Of a stretch of DNA of 64,000 nt, positions 19,573 through 29,500 are shown piece after piece. The stretch comes from Lentisphaeria bacterium (GTDB lineage: Bacteria > Verrucomicrobiota > Lentisphaeria > Victivallales > Victivallaceae). Location of the stretch: assembly GCA_017450705.1 (NCBI GenBank), contig JAFSTC010000064.1, positions 40,241 to 104,240 on the forward strand, given 5' to 3'. The notes beneath the pieces are model-generated. The model did not search any database. It saw only the letters and a list, made by a program, of their open reading frames with translations, and was not told where the DNA came from. A program made the translations under genes and the position numbers. Position 1 is the stretch's first letter, and the number at the start of each line of letters is the position of its first letter.

Positions 19573-21150
19573 ATGAGTCGGAAAAACAGCTTTCTTCTTC
19601 TGGCGGCCTTTGCGGCGCTTCTGCTCTTCTGCGGTCTGGGGAGCCGGGAACTCTTCAGCGGCGACGAGACCCGCGTGGCCGGGATCATCGCCGAAATGAC
19701 CCTCGAAAAAGACTGGGTCGTTCCCCGGCTCAACGGGACGCCTTTCCTCGAGTACCCGCCCCTGTACTATCAGGCGGGGAGCCTGTGCTTCCGGCTCTTC
19801 GGCTTCACCGATGCGGCGGCCAAACTGCCCAGCGCGGCGGCGGCCTTCTGCGCGGCGCTGCTGCTCTTTTTCCTCGCGGGGAAACTCAAATTCTCCCCCG
19901 CATCTTCATTGACGGCGGGCGTTCTGCTCCTCACGGGAGCGCAGTTTTTCGAGAGTTCCCGCAAATGCATGGTCGATGCCGTGCTCGCCCTTTTCGTCGT
20001 GCTGGCGGTCACGGCCTTTTACGCCATGACGCAGAGCCGGGACTTCCGGAAGAAGACCTTCTTCTTCCTGCTGTACGCCGCGGGTCTCGCGGGAGGGGTC
20101 ATGACCAAGGGACTCATCGGTCTGGCCTTCCCCTGGGCGGGACTGGGGATCTGGCTCGTGCTCGACGACATCCTCTTCGAAAAAAAATTCACTTTCTTCC
20201 GCTACGCCCTGCTGGGACTGGGAGCGCTCCCCGCGGTCATCCCCCTGGGGTACTGGGGATACCTGCTCTATCTGCGGGAGGGCAAGGGCGCCCTGCACAC
20301 CGTTTTCGTCACCAACGGCATCGGGCGTTTTTCCGGGTCACAAGGGGATCACGTGGAGTCGGCGTGGTATTATTTCGTAAAATTTCCGGCGCTGTTCCAG
20401 CCGTATCTCCTCGTCTTTCTGGCCGCGATGGTCCACGCCGTCCGGCTGATGCGCAAAAAAGAACTGCCCCGGGAAGTTCTCCTGCCCTTCTGCTGGGCCG
20501 CGGCGCCCTTCGCGATGCTCTGCGTCTCCTCCGCCAAGCGCCAGGTCTATCTGCTGCCGCTCTACGGCGCCTGGTCGCTGATGGCGGCGTGGTACCTGGC
20601 CGGTCTTGCGGCGGGAGCGAAGGAAAGATTCGGTTCCCGGTTCCCCGCTCTGCGCCGACGGGTCCTCCCCGTCTCGGTCTGCGCGGCCGCGGCGGTCTTC
20701 GTCCTCTTTCTTTTCCTGACGCCGGAAGGAACGAAGATCCTGCCGGTCCTGGGGCTGATCTTCATCGCGGCCCTGCCTTTCGCGGGACGGGCCCGGACGG
20801 GCCTTGCCCTGCTCGCCCTGGCCGCGGGATACGTCTGCATCGACACCGCCTTTCTTGCGCTGAGATCCGAAGACGAGTCCCTGCGCCCCCTGTTTCTGGA
20901 GTGCCGCAGGATCGAGGAGGAACGGGGCCGCGTCACGCTGGGGAGAGTCCCCGAGCGCACTTTGGGCGCGGCGGTGTTCTACATGAAAAAGACCCTGCCG
21001 CAGTCCGACGGGAAAAAGCCCCCCGCGCCCGGTGAGTGGCGGATCGTCCGCGGCGGCAGCCATCCCGGCGGAAAAGAATTCAACGACAGACATTTTCTCA
21101 TAACTTCCCTGCCCGTCGAAAACGAAAAAAAAGGAAAGCTCTCCCCATGA
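19573..21150 (+). CDS. ArnT/PMT-like membrane glycosyltransferase
   Basis: 525 residues with about eleven membrane segments. The N-terminus has the family's first-loop signature (GSRELFSGDETRVAGIIAEM, then YPPLYYQ), matching the DEARYA-like motif of ArnT-type enzymes, which move sugars from polyprenyl phosphate to lipids or proteins outside the membrane. A soluble C-terminal tail of about 90 residues ends the protein. It follows the previous GT-C-like gene by 4 nt and its stop overlaps the next start (ATGA). Confidence 0.85.
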   Translation: MSRKNSFLLLAAFAALLLFCGLGSRELFSGDETRVAGIIAEMTLEKDWVVPRLNGTPFLEYPPLYYQAGSLCFRLFGFTDAAAKLPSAAAAFCAALLLFFLAGKLKFSPASSLTAGVLLLTGAQFFESSRKCMVDAVLALFVVLAVTAFYAMTQSRDFRKKTFFFLLYAAGLAGGVMTKGLIGLAFPWAGLGIWLVLDDILFEKKFTFFRYALLGLGALPAVIPLGYWGYLLYLREGKGALHTVFVTNGIGRFSGSQGDHVESAWYYFVKFPALFQPYLLVFLAAMVHAVRLMRKKELPREVLLPFCWAAAPFAMLCVSSAKRQVYLLPLYGAWSLMAAWYLAGLAAGAKERFGSRFPALRRRVLPVSVCAAAAVFVLFLFLTPEGTKILPVLGLIFIAALPFAGRARTGLALLALAAGYVCIDTAFLALRSEDESLRPLFLECRRIEEERGRVTLGRVPERTLGAAVFYMKKTLPQSDGKKPPAPGEWRIVRGGSHPGGKEFNDRHFLITSLPVENEKKGKLSP

Positions 21151-22292
21151 TCCCCGATGAAAAGATGCTCGAATACATCCGTTCCGCCGAAAAGGAGACG
21201 CAGCAGCTCATCCGCGACCTCTGCGCCCTGCCCGCGCCCTCCAATCACGAGGAAAGGCGGGCGGCGTTCTGCCGCGACTGGTTCCTGAAGAACGGGTTCG
21301 AAAACGTCTCCGTCGACGGGGCGCTCAACGTGCTCGCTCGGGTCAACGTGACAAAGGACAACGATATCACGGTCGTCATGGCCCATACCGACACGGTCTT
21401 TCCCGATACGGAAGCTCTGCCGTTCTCGGAGGATGAAGTTTTCATGTATTCTCCCGGCGTCACCGACGACACGGCCAATTTGGCCGTCATGATGATCTCG
21501 GCCCGTTTCTTCAGGGAGAATTTTCCCGGCGGGCCGGAGGGCTTCCTCTTCGTCGCCAACGCGGGCGAGGAGGGTCTGGGCAACCTCAAGGGCTGCCGCA
21601 GGATCATGTCCGATTTCGGCGGCCGGGTCCGGCGGTTCATCACCATCGACGGGCTGGAGCCCCGCCGGGTGGTCGCCCGGGCGGTGGGCTCACGCCGGTA
21701 CCGGGTCACCGTGCGCACCGAAGGAGGCCACTCCTTCGCCAACTTCGGCCGCCGCAACGCCATCCACGTGCTGGCCGCCCTGATCTCCATGCTCTACACG
21801 GCAAAAGTCCCCGTGAACGGCGACAGCCGGACCACCTACAACGTGGGGACCATCTCCGGAGGGACCAGCGTCAACACCATCGCGCAGAACGCAGAAATGC
21901 TGTACGAATACCGCTCCGACGACGAGACGTGTCTGGAAAAGATGCGCGTCTTTTTCGAGCAGACACTTGCCGCCTTCCGGGCTTCCGGCGTCGCTGTGGA
22001 AGCCGAGACCATCGGCGAACGGCCCTGCTCGGGGAAGATCGACGAAAAACGCTTCGACGCGTTCAAAGAAAAGATTTACGCTTCCGTCCGCAAGGTCTCG
22101 CAGGCGGAGCCCCTCCCCGGCGTCAGCTCCACCGACGCCAATATCCCCCTGTCGATGGGGATCCCCGCCGTGTGCATCAGCGCCTGCCGGGGGGCCGGCG
22201 CCCATACCCGCGAGGAGAAGCTGGAAAAAGCCAGTCTCCCCGACGGCTGCCGCCTGCTGCTGGATATCCTTTTCCGCCTGACGGAAAACTGA
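21147..22292 (+). CDS. M20 family metallopeptidase, peptidase T-like
   Basis: 381 residues, cytoplasmic di-zinc exopeptidase. Metal and catalytic positions in order: AHTDTVFP (H-x-D), [10 protein letters not shown] (bridging Asp), NAGEEGLGN (Glu pair), SDD, and GAGAHTREE (final His). A lid/dimerisation domain lies between about 190 and 300 ([35 protein letters not shown]). This pattern fits tripeptidase-like aminopeptidases. ATG 21147 was chosen because it overlaps the upstream stop (ATGA) and follows AAGGAAAG; the frame runs further upstream but only within the preceding gene. Confidence 0.87.
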   Translation: MIPDEKMLEYIRSAEKETQQLIRDLCALPAPSNHEERRAAFCRDWFLKNGFENVSVDGALNVLARVNVTKDNDITVVMAHTDTVFPDTEALPFSEDEVFMYSPGVTDDTANLAVMMISARFFRENFPGGPEGFLFVANAGEEGLGNLKGCRRIMSDFGGRVRRFITIDGLEPRRVVARAVGSRRYRVTVRTEGGHSFANFGRRNAIHVLAALISMLYTAKVPVNGDSRTTYNVGTISGGTSVNTIAQNAEMLYEYRSDDETCLEKMRVFFEQTLAAFRASGVAVEAETIGERPCSGKIDEKRFDAFKEKIYASVRKVSQAEPLPGVSSTDANIPLSMGIPAVCISACRGAGAHTREEKLEKASLPDGCRLLLDILFRLTEN

Positions 22293-22305
22293 AAGGGAAA
22301 CCGCT

Positions 22306-22824
22306 ATGATTCAAGTCATGACGGGCGACATCACGCGCCTTGCCGTCGACGCCATCGTCAACGCGGCCAACCGCACGCTGCTGGGCGGCGGAGGCGTCGA
22401 CGGCGCCATCCACGCCGCCGCGGGACCGGAACTGGTGAAAGCCTGCGCCGTCTTCGGCGGCTGTCCCACGGGAGAGGCGCGCATCACGCCCGGTTTCCGG
22501 CTGCCGGCGAAATTCGTCATCCACACCCCGGGTCCCGTCTGGCACGGGGGAAACCGCGGCGAAAAGGAGCTTCTCGCATCGTGCTACACGAATTCCCTGC
22601 GTCTGGCGGCGGAAAACGGGTGCCGCTCCATCGCTTTTCCGTGCATCAGCACGGGGGTCTACGGCTATCCCAAAAGAGCCGCGGCGGAAACCGCCGTATC
22701 AACCGTCCTCGCGTGGGAAGAGAAACTTCCCGAAGAGATCATCTTCTGCTGTTTCAGCGCCGCCGATGCCGCGGTCTGCCGCGAAGTCATTTCCCGCCTT
22801 GCGCCTGAGGGCGGAAGACCTTGA
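22306..22824 (+). CDS. Macro domain protein, probable O-acetyl-ADP-ribose deacetylase / ADP-ribosyl hydrolase
   Basis: 172 residues, essentially one macro domain of the MacroD/YmdB type. The signature residues are all present: [26 protein letters not shown] (split at the Gly-rich loop), CPTGEA, HTPGPVW and ISTGVYGYP. Such enzymes remove ADP-ribose from proteins or nucleic acids, or deacetylate O-acetyl-ADP-ribose. It follows the M20 gene by 13 bp. Its last 38 bases overlap, tail to tail, the end of the ADP-ribosylglycohydrolase gene on the other strand. Confidence 0.93.
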   Translation: MIQVMTGDITRLAVDAIVNAANRTLLGGGGVDGAIHAAAGPELVKACAVFGGCPTGEARITPGFRLPAKFVIHTPGPVWHGGNRGEKELLASCYTNSLRLAAENGCRSIAFPCISTGVYGYPKRAAAETAVSTVLAWEEKLPEEIIFCCFSAADAAVCREVISRLAPEGGRP

Positions 22825-24751
22825 AGGAGAGCGCGCTCACGTAGGGCGAATGCGCCTCGCGGAAGCCGGGGATCCCCTTGGAGAAACCCATGCCGAAATG
22901 AAAATCGCTCAGCCGTGAAGCGAGTTTCACGACGAGGCGCTGTTTTTTCCCTGTCAGCGTGATCCGGGGCGAACTGCCGTAAGTGGAATTGCGGTTGGTG
23001 TGGCAGGCCATCTCGCGGATGAGTTTCCCGTCCAGCCAGCACTTGAAGGGGCAGTCGGCGGAAAACGAAAGCCCCACGTCCTCGATCACTTCATCGGACT
23101 GGAACTCCCGTACGACGTAGCAGCAGGTGGCGCCGTTGAGGGCGTAGAGGTCGCTCCGCGCGAAACCGCCCGTGCTCTTTTCGACGGAAAAGGGGCGCTC
23201 CTCCGGCAGATCGCGCTTGAGGAGCGCCGCCTCGTCCAGATAGGCGTGATTCGGACGAACGTGGGTGTTGAACGCATCGCAGGCGTACTCGGGCAGATTG
23301 CCCGGATTGCAGGTGAGTTCCTCGTTCTGATAGGGACAGATCTCGAATGCCTCCTTGTCCCACATATCCCAGTAGGGACCGTAGACGAGGTACCGGACCG
23401 AAGCGTGCATGCCGAACAGATCTTCATGGACGACGCTTCCCGCCTTCTTCAGCAGGACTCGGCAGAGGACCTTTTCGGGCTGCATGGAGAGGTCCTTTTT
23501 CAGTCCTATGCAGAAAGTGACGGAGCCGTTCCCGCCCGCGGGAACGGCGATCTCCTTTTCGGCGGCGGCGGTCTCCGCGCAGTCGGGAAGCGCGACGGCG
23601 ACGGTTCCGGCAAAAGCCTCCGGAAAGGGATTGGAGACGCGAAGCGTGACCTCGGTCGGCCGGTCGGCCCGCAGCACGGGCTCGCCGTTTCCGTAAGCGT
23701 ACTCCACGGCATAGCCCGCAGCAGGCTGCGGGCGCACCGCCACAGCCGGAGCACCGGTGACGGTGATGTCGCGATTGAGCACTTGGGCCACTTCGAGACC
23801 GACGGCGGCGGTCTCCGCCGCAAAATCGGTGAGCGCGGCGGTTTTGTGCCGGATGTCACAGGCGCAGACCAGCGTCTTGCCCATGCGGTCCCGCCAGTCG
23901 GGGGGCAGCGCCTCGCTGCCCCGGAGCGCGCCCCACAGGGCCCCCGCCGTGGCGCAGGAACAGTCCACGTCCCAGCCGCACTGCACGCAGAGCCGCATCA
24001 TCTCCTTGAAATCCTCCCCGCCGCGCAGCAGGGCCATGATGGCGAAAGCGTTGTTGATCATGGCGTCCGTCGAATCCGCCGAACCGAAGCGGCGGACGAT
24101 TTCGAGCCAGAGGTCATGCTCGTCCGCGAGGGCGCGGCACAGCTCCTTGACCTCAATATAGAGCCGTCTTCCCGCATTGTCCTTTGGCACGGCTTCGCAG
24201 CACCGGTCGAGCAGTGTTTCGGCCGAATTCTCGAAAAAGGCCAGCGAAGCGGCGGCGGAGAGGAACTGCTCCAGTTCCACGCTGATCCGCCCGTGGTCGA
24301 GGATGCCGTCCCGGGAAGCGTATTCCATGGCAAGACGGGGATTCCCGGGGGAGATGAAGCCCCAGATCTCGCTGCGGATAGGGCACCCCTCGGAATTCTG
24401 ATGGGCCCGGTTGTTCCACGTTCCGGAGAGGGGCGGGTAGATGCCGTGCTCCAGATTGTCGATGAAGATGCCGTACTCGCAGCAGACGTAGAAACAGTGC
24501 TTCTGCCAGTATTCGGCAAGTTCGCGCGAGGTGGGGGCAAGACCGATGTCCTGCAGGGCCTCCAGCCAGACGACCTGAATGTCCAGATCGTCGTTGGGGT
24601 ACAGCTTGTCGGGCCAGAGCCTGCCGCGCTCCGCCCGGTTGAACTGCTTGTGGCACTCGTAGGGCGCGCCGACGATGCCGCCCAGGGACTTGCCGATCCA
24701 GCCGCCGAGGATGCGGTCGAGGTAAACTTTATATTCGAGGGTCCGTCTCAT
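22787..24751 (-). CDS. ADP-ribosylglycohydrolase family protein with a long beta-rich C-terminal extension
   Basis: 654 residues, about twice the length of a plain ADP-ribosylglycohydrolase (ARH). Residues 10-330 form the all-helical ARH domain. It has [10 protein letters not shown] near the start, NDDLDIQ where the family has a metal-binding Asp pair, and [10 protein letters not shown] replacing the usual GGDTDTNA; the two Asp are kept. Residues 340-654 look like an Ig-like domain plus a jelly-roll module and may bind a ligand or sugar. There is no signal peptide, so it acts in the cytoplasm. Divergent from AraC-2 and preceded by a 21-bp-spaced repeat operator. The ARH fold also occurs in enzymes for other N-glycosides, so the substrate is open. 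Confidence 0.85.
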   Translation of the reverse strand: MRRTLEYKVYLDRILGGWIGKSLGGIVGAPYECHKQFNRAERGRLWPDKLYPNDDLDIQVVWLEALQDIGLAPTSRELAEYWQKHCFYVCCEYGIFIDNLEHGIYPPLSGTWNNRAHQNSEGCPIRSEIWGFISPGNPRLAMEYASRDGILDHGRISVELEQFLSAAASLAFFENSAETLLDRCCEAVPKDNAGRRLYIEVKELCRALADEHDLWLEIVRRFGSADSTDAMINNAFAIMALLRGGEDFKEMMRLCVQCGWDVDCSCATAGALWGALRGSEALPPDWRDRMGKTLVCACDIRHKTAALTDFAAETAAVGLEVAQVLNRDITVTGAPAVAVRPQPAAGYAVEYAYGNGEPVLRADRPTEVTLRVSNPFPEAFAGTVAVALPDCAETAAAEKEIAVPAGGNGSVTFCIGLKKDLSMQPEKVLCRVLLKKAGSVVHEDLFGMHASVRYLVYGPYWDMWDKEAFEICPYQNEELTCNPGNLPEYACDAFNTHVRPNHAYLDEAALLKRDLPEERPFSVEKSTGGFARSDLYALNGATCCYVVREFQSDEVIEDVGLSFSADCPFKCWLDGKLIREMACHTNRNSTYGSSPRITLTGKKQRLVVKLASRLSDFHFGMGFSKGIPGFREAHSPYVSALSFKVFRPQAQGGK

Positions 24752-24823
24752 GATCTTGTCCTTTCGCGTTTCCCGAAAAACGTCGTCCTTAATTTATCAT
24801 GGAAACGGATATATTTCATGGGT

Positions 24824-24865
24824 CTATCCGTCATTTTAATAACACTATCCGCCAAAAAAGGGGCA
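24824..24865 (-). promoter_or_regulatory. Candidate AraC-type operator upstream of the ADP-ribosylglycohydrolase gene
   Basis: Two direct half-sites, ATCCGTCA at 24826-24833 and ATCCGCCA at 24847-24854, start exactly 21 bp apart (two helical turns). The proximal site begins 75 nt from the ATG at 24751. The distal site reads TTTTTTGGCGGATA on the coding strand, identical over 14 bases to the site upstream of the SGNH/DUF6259 gene. A weak -10 (ATAAAT, 24792-24797) sits at the matching position. The likely binder is the divergent AraC-2. Confidence 0.65.
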
Positions 24866-24893
24866 TTTTTTCCGAAATTTTCCGGCGCCCTGT

Positions 24894-24921
24894 TTGTTTT
24901 TGCGCTTTGCCGGGGTATATT
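24894..24921 (+). promoter_or_regulatory. Possible promoter of AraC-2
   Basis: TTGTTT, 16 bp, TATATT, about 32 nt upstream of the ATG at 24953. The -35 is weak. Confidence 0.35.
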
Positions 24922-24952
24922 CAGGAAGGTGCCGAAACAGGGAGGGAACGCG

Positions 24953-25819
24953 ATGCACAGGGAGATGATGCAGAAATGGGGCAAGGACAACTTTCCCCTG
25001 TCCATCGTCGCCACGGAGATGAACGACACCGTTCCCGAACACACCCACGACTTCATGGAGCTGGTGATCTTTCAGCGGGGCAGCGCCACCCACGCCCTCC
25101 ATCTGCCGGGGGGGAAGGTAAGTTACGCCGTCATGCAGGGAGACTGCTTCTCGGTCCTGCCCGGCGAAACGCACTCCTTTTCCGACGGGAACCACGCCTT
25201 TTACTACAACATCATCTTCTCTCCCGAACTCATCCGCGGCCAGACACCGGCGCTGGAGGAGTTCGATTCGTGGGAGAGCCTTTTCGGCAGCCGCACGCCG
25301 CGGGACCGCAAAAAGATCCATCTGCCTTTGGCCGACCGCATGCAGATCGACGCCTACCTCGCCCGGCTCAAGGAGGAACTGGACCGCCGGACCCGGGGTT
25401 ACAAAACTGTCGCCGTGTCGATCCTGCTGGAGATACTCGTTTTGCTTCTCAGATGTTCTCCCAAGCAGATGGCTGTCAAATCGGGAACGCTCCCCGGCGA
25501 CGGCGGCAGTCTGCTCAAGGTGGTCAACGCACTGGAAAAAGCTCCCGAAAAACACCTTTCTCTGGCCCAGATGGCGAAGCTTTCGGGGATGTGCGTTTCG
25601 AGCTTCACCAGAAAGTTCCGCATCCTCACCGGCGTTTCGCCCACCGAGTATCTGATCTCCCTGCGGATCGAAAAGGCCGAAAATCTGCTCAAGACCACCG
25701 ACTTGCCGGTCTACGCCATCGCCGATGCCTGCGGTTTCAACAACATCAACTACTTCATCAAAACTTTCCGGCGCTTCCGGCACGTCACCCCGGCGAAATT
25801 CCGCGCGGGCAGGAACTGA
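24953..25819 (+). CDS. AraC family transcriptional regulator (AraC-2)
   Basis: 288 residues. An N-terminal cupin domain (EHTHDFMELVIFQRG, GDCFSVLPGETHSF) is joined to a C-terminal double helix-turn-helix (LAQMAKLSGMCVSSFTRKF; IADACGFNNINYFIKTFRRF). Start: ATG 24953 with GGAGG 7 nt upstream; the frame stays open far upstream only as a shadow of the opposite gene. It lies between two minus-strand loci that share the same 21-bp-spaced repeat in front of their starts, so it is the prime candidate to control both. The inducer is unknown. Confidence 0.92.
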   Translation: MHREMMQKWGKDNFPLSIVATEMNDTVPEHTHDFMELVIFQRGSATHALHLPGGKVSYAVMQGDCFSVLPGETHSFSDGNHAFYYNIIFSPELIRGQTPALEEFDSWESLFGSRTPRDRKKIHLPLADRMQIDAYLARLKEELDRRTRGYKTVAVSILLEILVLLLRCSPKQMAVKSGTLPGDGGSLLKVVNALEKAPEKHLSLAQMAKLSGMCVSSFTRKFRILTGVSPTEYLISLRIEKAENLLKTTDLPVYAIADACGFNNINYFIKTFRRFRHVTPAKFRAGRN

Positions 25820-25829
25820 CGGAAGACCA

Positions 25830-26585
25830 TCACCGGGTCTTCTCCACGACGAGGACCGCTTCGCGCTCGAGGAGCGTCTCCCCCTTTTCCCAGCGGAACT
25901 GCCACAACCCGCCGTCGAGGGAACAGGGAAAAACCGCCCCCTTGCGCCGCAGGGAGGCGATGACGCGCTTCGACTTGAGCGTCACGCGGAACGCCGGACT
26001 TTCGAGGACGATCTCTCCCGGCACGTCCCAGGTACGCGGCGGCTTCTTCCCGCCAAGGACGAAGGGCTCCCGACCGCCCCGGGCGGCGATGGCTCCGAAA
26101 GGCTGTTCGAAGTACCACGACAGCGCGAAACACCGGTTGACCGTACAGGAAATGTCGGCCTTCTTGCGGAAGGTGAACTTCATGACGATGCCCGGCGACT
26201 TGCGGGCGAACTCGTAACGGCAGACGGCCTCCACGCCGTCCAGCCGGGAAATCAGCGGGGAAACGTTGCGCCAGAAACAGCCGCTGCGCTCGATGACGCA
26301 GGCATTTTCGTCGTTCCGGAGGATCTTGGTTTCGGCCCAGCGTTCCTGCCGGAGGAAGAAAGTCCGGCCCTTCCCGTCCGTGGCAGCGGGGTCGAAAATG
26401 AAGCTTCCGGGAGCCGTCCCGTCGGAAAAGACGAACTCCCCGGGGAAGAGGCTGCCCTGCAGGAAGGAGCAATGCCAGTGGTCGGTCGTCACGAGGAAAT
26501 TCCCCGAAACGGGGTCGAGGCGGCCCATTTCCGCCCCGCGGAGCAAAGAGGCCGCAAAGCACAGCAGAAGAAGAAATCTTTTCAT
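25830..26585 (-). CDS. Small secreted protein of unknown function, partner of the SGNH/DUF6259 protein
   Basis: About 251 residues with a clear signal peptide (KRFLLLLCFAASLLRGA). The mature part is beta-rich with many aromatic and charged residues (TTDHWHCSFLQGS, CFALSWYFEQPFG) and resembles sugar-binding or jelly-roll modules, but I recognise no family. Three starts are possible: GTG 26591 overlapping the upstream stop, ATG 26588 and ATG 26585. I chose 26585 because GGAG lies 7 nt before it. Translationally coupled to the upstream 4.9-kb gene. Confidence 0.75.
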   Translation of the reverse strand: MKRFLLLLCFAASLLRGAEMGRLDPVSGNFLVTTDHWHCSFLQGSLFPGEFVFSDGTAPGSFIFDPAATDGKGRTFFLRQERWAETKILRNDENACVIERSGCFWRNVSPLISRLDGVEAVCRYEFARKSPGIVMKFTFRKKADISCTVNRCFALSWYFEQPFGAIAARGGREPFVLGGKKPPRTWDVPGEIVLESPAFRVTLKSKRVIASLRRKGAVFPCSLDGGLWQFRWEKGETLLEREAVLVVEKTR

Positions 26586-26587
26586 CA

Positions 26588-29500
26588 TCACTCTCCCGGT
26601 ATCCAGCGCCAGTTGCGGAAATTGCAGACCGAACCGCCGTTGAGTTTGAAAAATATTTTATTTTTTCCGCCGAGGGGACGCAGGGCGGGGATGCGGTATT
26701 TCCGGTAATCGTTCCAGCTGTCGGTCAGAACGTTTTTGCGGTCGAGGATCATTCGTCCCGCCAGTTCGCCCGAGTCGGGATGGCCGGTCAAAATCTCGAT
26801 ATTGCCGCCGCCGCTGTAACTCGGCGCGGAAAGTTCCACTTCGAAACACCCTTTCGAGGGTTTGCCGAAATCCCCCGTCCCCGCATAGAAGAGACCGTAG
26901 AACACGTTGTCAAGCACCATGAGATCCCTGTTGGCGCGGGCCCCCAGCACGACGGGAGACGCCGCCGCGCACTGCCATTGCGCCGCATCGAAGACCGCCG
27001 CGCCGTCGAAATCCATGCCGTCGGCCCCGAAGGGATCCTTTTCGCCGAAGGTCTTGCGGATCACGCCGAAAGCCGTCCCGAATCTCTTCAGGAGCGCGTC
27101 CGAGGGCCGCGCGCCGTAGAGCCGCGCCTCGCAGCCGTAAGGCTCGACGGTGAAGGAGGAAGAAGTTTCCCCCTCTTTCCCGGAGGAGCGGAAAACGGCC
27201 GCAAGTTTCCCGTAGTCGCCCCGGAGGGAACCCGAACGGACTTTGTCCGTGGTGTTGATCAAAATGACGAGGCGGCAGCCGTCGAGCTCCCACGCGCCGG
27301 CGACAACGGGGAGAGTCCCCACGTCCTTCGTGCCGTGGTTGCCCCAGCGGGTGTAGATCTTTTCCCCCAGTCCGGCGAGGACGGGGGGACGCAGCATCAG
27401 GCCCCTGTTGAAGAAATCCGCCGCCGCGAAGCGCAGATGGCAGAGCCTCTTGAGGTAGCGCCGGAAGATCCCCCGGGAGGGCGAGGCCAGTTCCACCAGT
27501 CCGAAGTGCCCGATGTGCTCCCCCTGGACGAGCTGGACCGCCGCCTTGGGAAAGGTCGCCTCCAGCGTGGCGCCCACGGGGTCACGGCTGTTGTACTGGG
27601 TCCGCCCCGCGTAGACCAGTGCGTGGAGCGGGATCTGGTGATCGTGCATCCAGCGCCACGGGGAGAGACCGTCCATGAGGCCCACGCAGTGCTCGGAGTT
27701 GTCCTCGGTGTACATGACGCCGTCGACGCCGTTCTTTTTCCAGAACTCCCGGATGGGGAGAAAGGCCTTGCGATGACCGTTGACGTTCCAGCTGGAAGCG
27801 TCGTTGAAGGGGTGCCCGTGAGAGGGGTCGGAACACAGGACGGGCCGGGCGGCCCCCAGCTGGTCGATGAAACACCCCGAGATCCCCTGCGCCACAAGCC
27901 GCGTCACCATGCCGGACATGGCCTTCTGATAAATTTCCGAGGCCGGACACAGTACGGCGCAGGGCACGCCGTAGGGCTCCAGCTGGACTTTTCCCTGAGG
28001 CGTCTTCACAGCGGCGGCCGTGCCGAGGGTCTTGTACAGAGTCCCCTCCCCCCGCCTGTCGCGGGTGGACCACAGCCGCCCGTTGGTATAGCTGACGATG
28101 CGGATCCCGTGGCGCTTCATGAGTTTCGCGTAGGCGATGTACTCCGTCTCGGCCCGGGGGATCGGGCACAGGTGATGCCCCGCTCCCCGCTCCCACCAGT
28201 ACCAGTGCTGGATGTAAAAGGGCAGTTCCAGATACTTCCGGAAACGGATGGCCGTCCCGGGATCGGGCATGTGGAACATGAGCAGCGCCAGCGTGCTCTC
28301 GCGGAACCACCGGGGCGTGTCGGTGTTGGGAAGGTCTTTGCGCCACCACACGGCCTTGGTCCGTTCCAGTTCCCGGCGGTAGATGAGTCCCGCGTCGTAC
28401 CAGTCGCCCCGGAAAAGCTCCAGCACGGCGGCCGATCCGGAGACAAAGGCATTCTTTTTGTTGGCCGCCGCATAGGCGACGGGTCGGTCGATCCGCACCT
28501 CGGTGCCGTCGGAATCGACCCGGAAGGAATAATACTTCACCTTGCCCAGCGGGTCCGCCGGAGAAAAGTAAACGCCGCCCCGATCATCGTAGATCGCGCC
28601 GCACTGCATGGAGGTCAGCATGCGGGGGTAGATCCCCGTGTAGACGATCTTGCGGGCCGCCGCACGGGGGTAGAGCAGTCCGCCTGCCTCGGGAACGACC
28701 AATGCGGCCTTTTCGTCCAGCGGGGCGATGTTGAACGCAGGCAGCGTTACCTTTTCCAGAACCGTGGCGTAAGTGAGCGACTCGGCTTCGAGGGAAAACT
28801 CAAGGCGCGTCCCGTCGAAACGCCAGCGGGACTTCGCGCTGACGGCGGGAAACGCCTTGCGCCTGTGGCCGATGACGAACTCGGTGACGCCGTCCTTTTC
28901 GACGGGCGGAGAGAGAAAATCGCTCTCCAGGTCGGTCATGTCCAGCCGGACTTTTTCGCTGCCGCGGAAGAAGTGGAGCTGAAAGAAGACGTTGTTCCAG
29001 TTGAGGAGCTCCCGGTCGTTCTCCGTGTCGTATAAAGAAAGGATCCTGACCGCGCCGGGGGCGGTCAGGATCGTCATGACGTTCTTTCGACCGACCGAAA
29101 GGAGCGGGCGGCCGGGGGACCCGATCACCCGTTCGAAGTCGGGGAAACCGCTTTTTGCCAGATTCATCAGGGCCGACCGCTGCGCGGGGGAGAGCCCCGG
29201 CGCGCCGATCATCTTCGACCGTTCCGGCGAGATCCGGGCGGCCTTTTGGAAGGCGGGGACCACAACGCCCTCGAAGGAGAGGACCCGGTCGCGGATCTCC
29301 TTCTCGGTCAGCACGCGGGAGAAATACCCGCCGCCCCAGATCTCGCCGCCGAAGTTCCACGGGCTCCCGAAGCGGGCCGAAGCGCCGAACTCCCACGCGC
29401 CGCCGGGAGGAACGAGTTTCACCTTGGGCAGTTTCTGCACGGGAAGGGCTTTGCCGTCCACGAAGAGCTGGATCTCGGTCCAGATCTCGCCCTGATCCAC

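Noticed and set aside
14238..19733. An 1,831-codon open frame on the minus strand opposite dnaE and the following gene
   Set aside because: It is antisense to dnaE, whose motifs are complete; its translation is low-complexity and rich in Glu, Gly, His and Val, as expected from GC-rich codon shadows.
23000..24952. Long upstream extension of the AraC-2 reading frame
   Set aside because: It runs antisense through the ADP-ribosylglycohydrolase gene; GGAGG and ATG at 24953 mark the true start.
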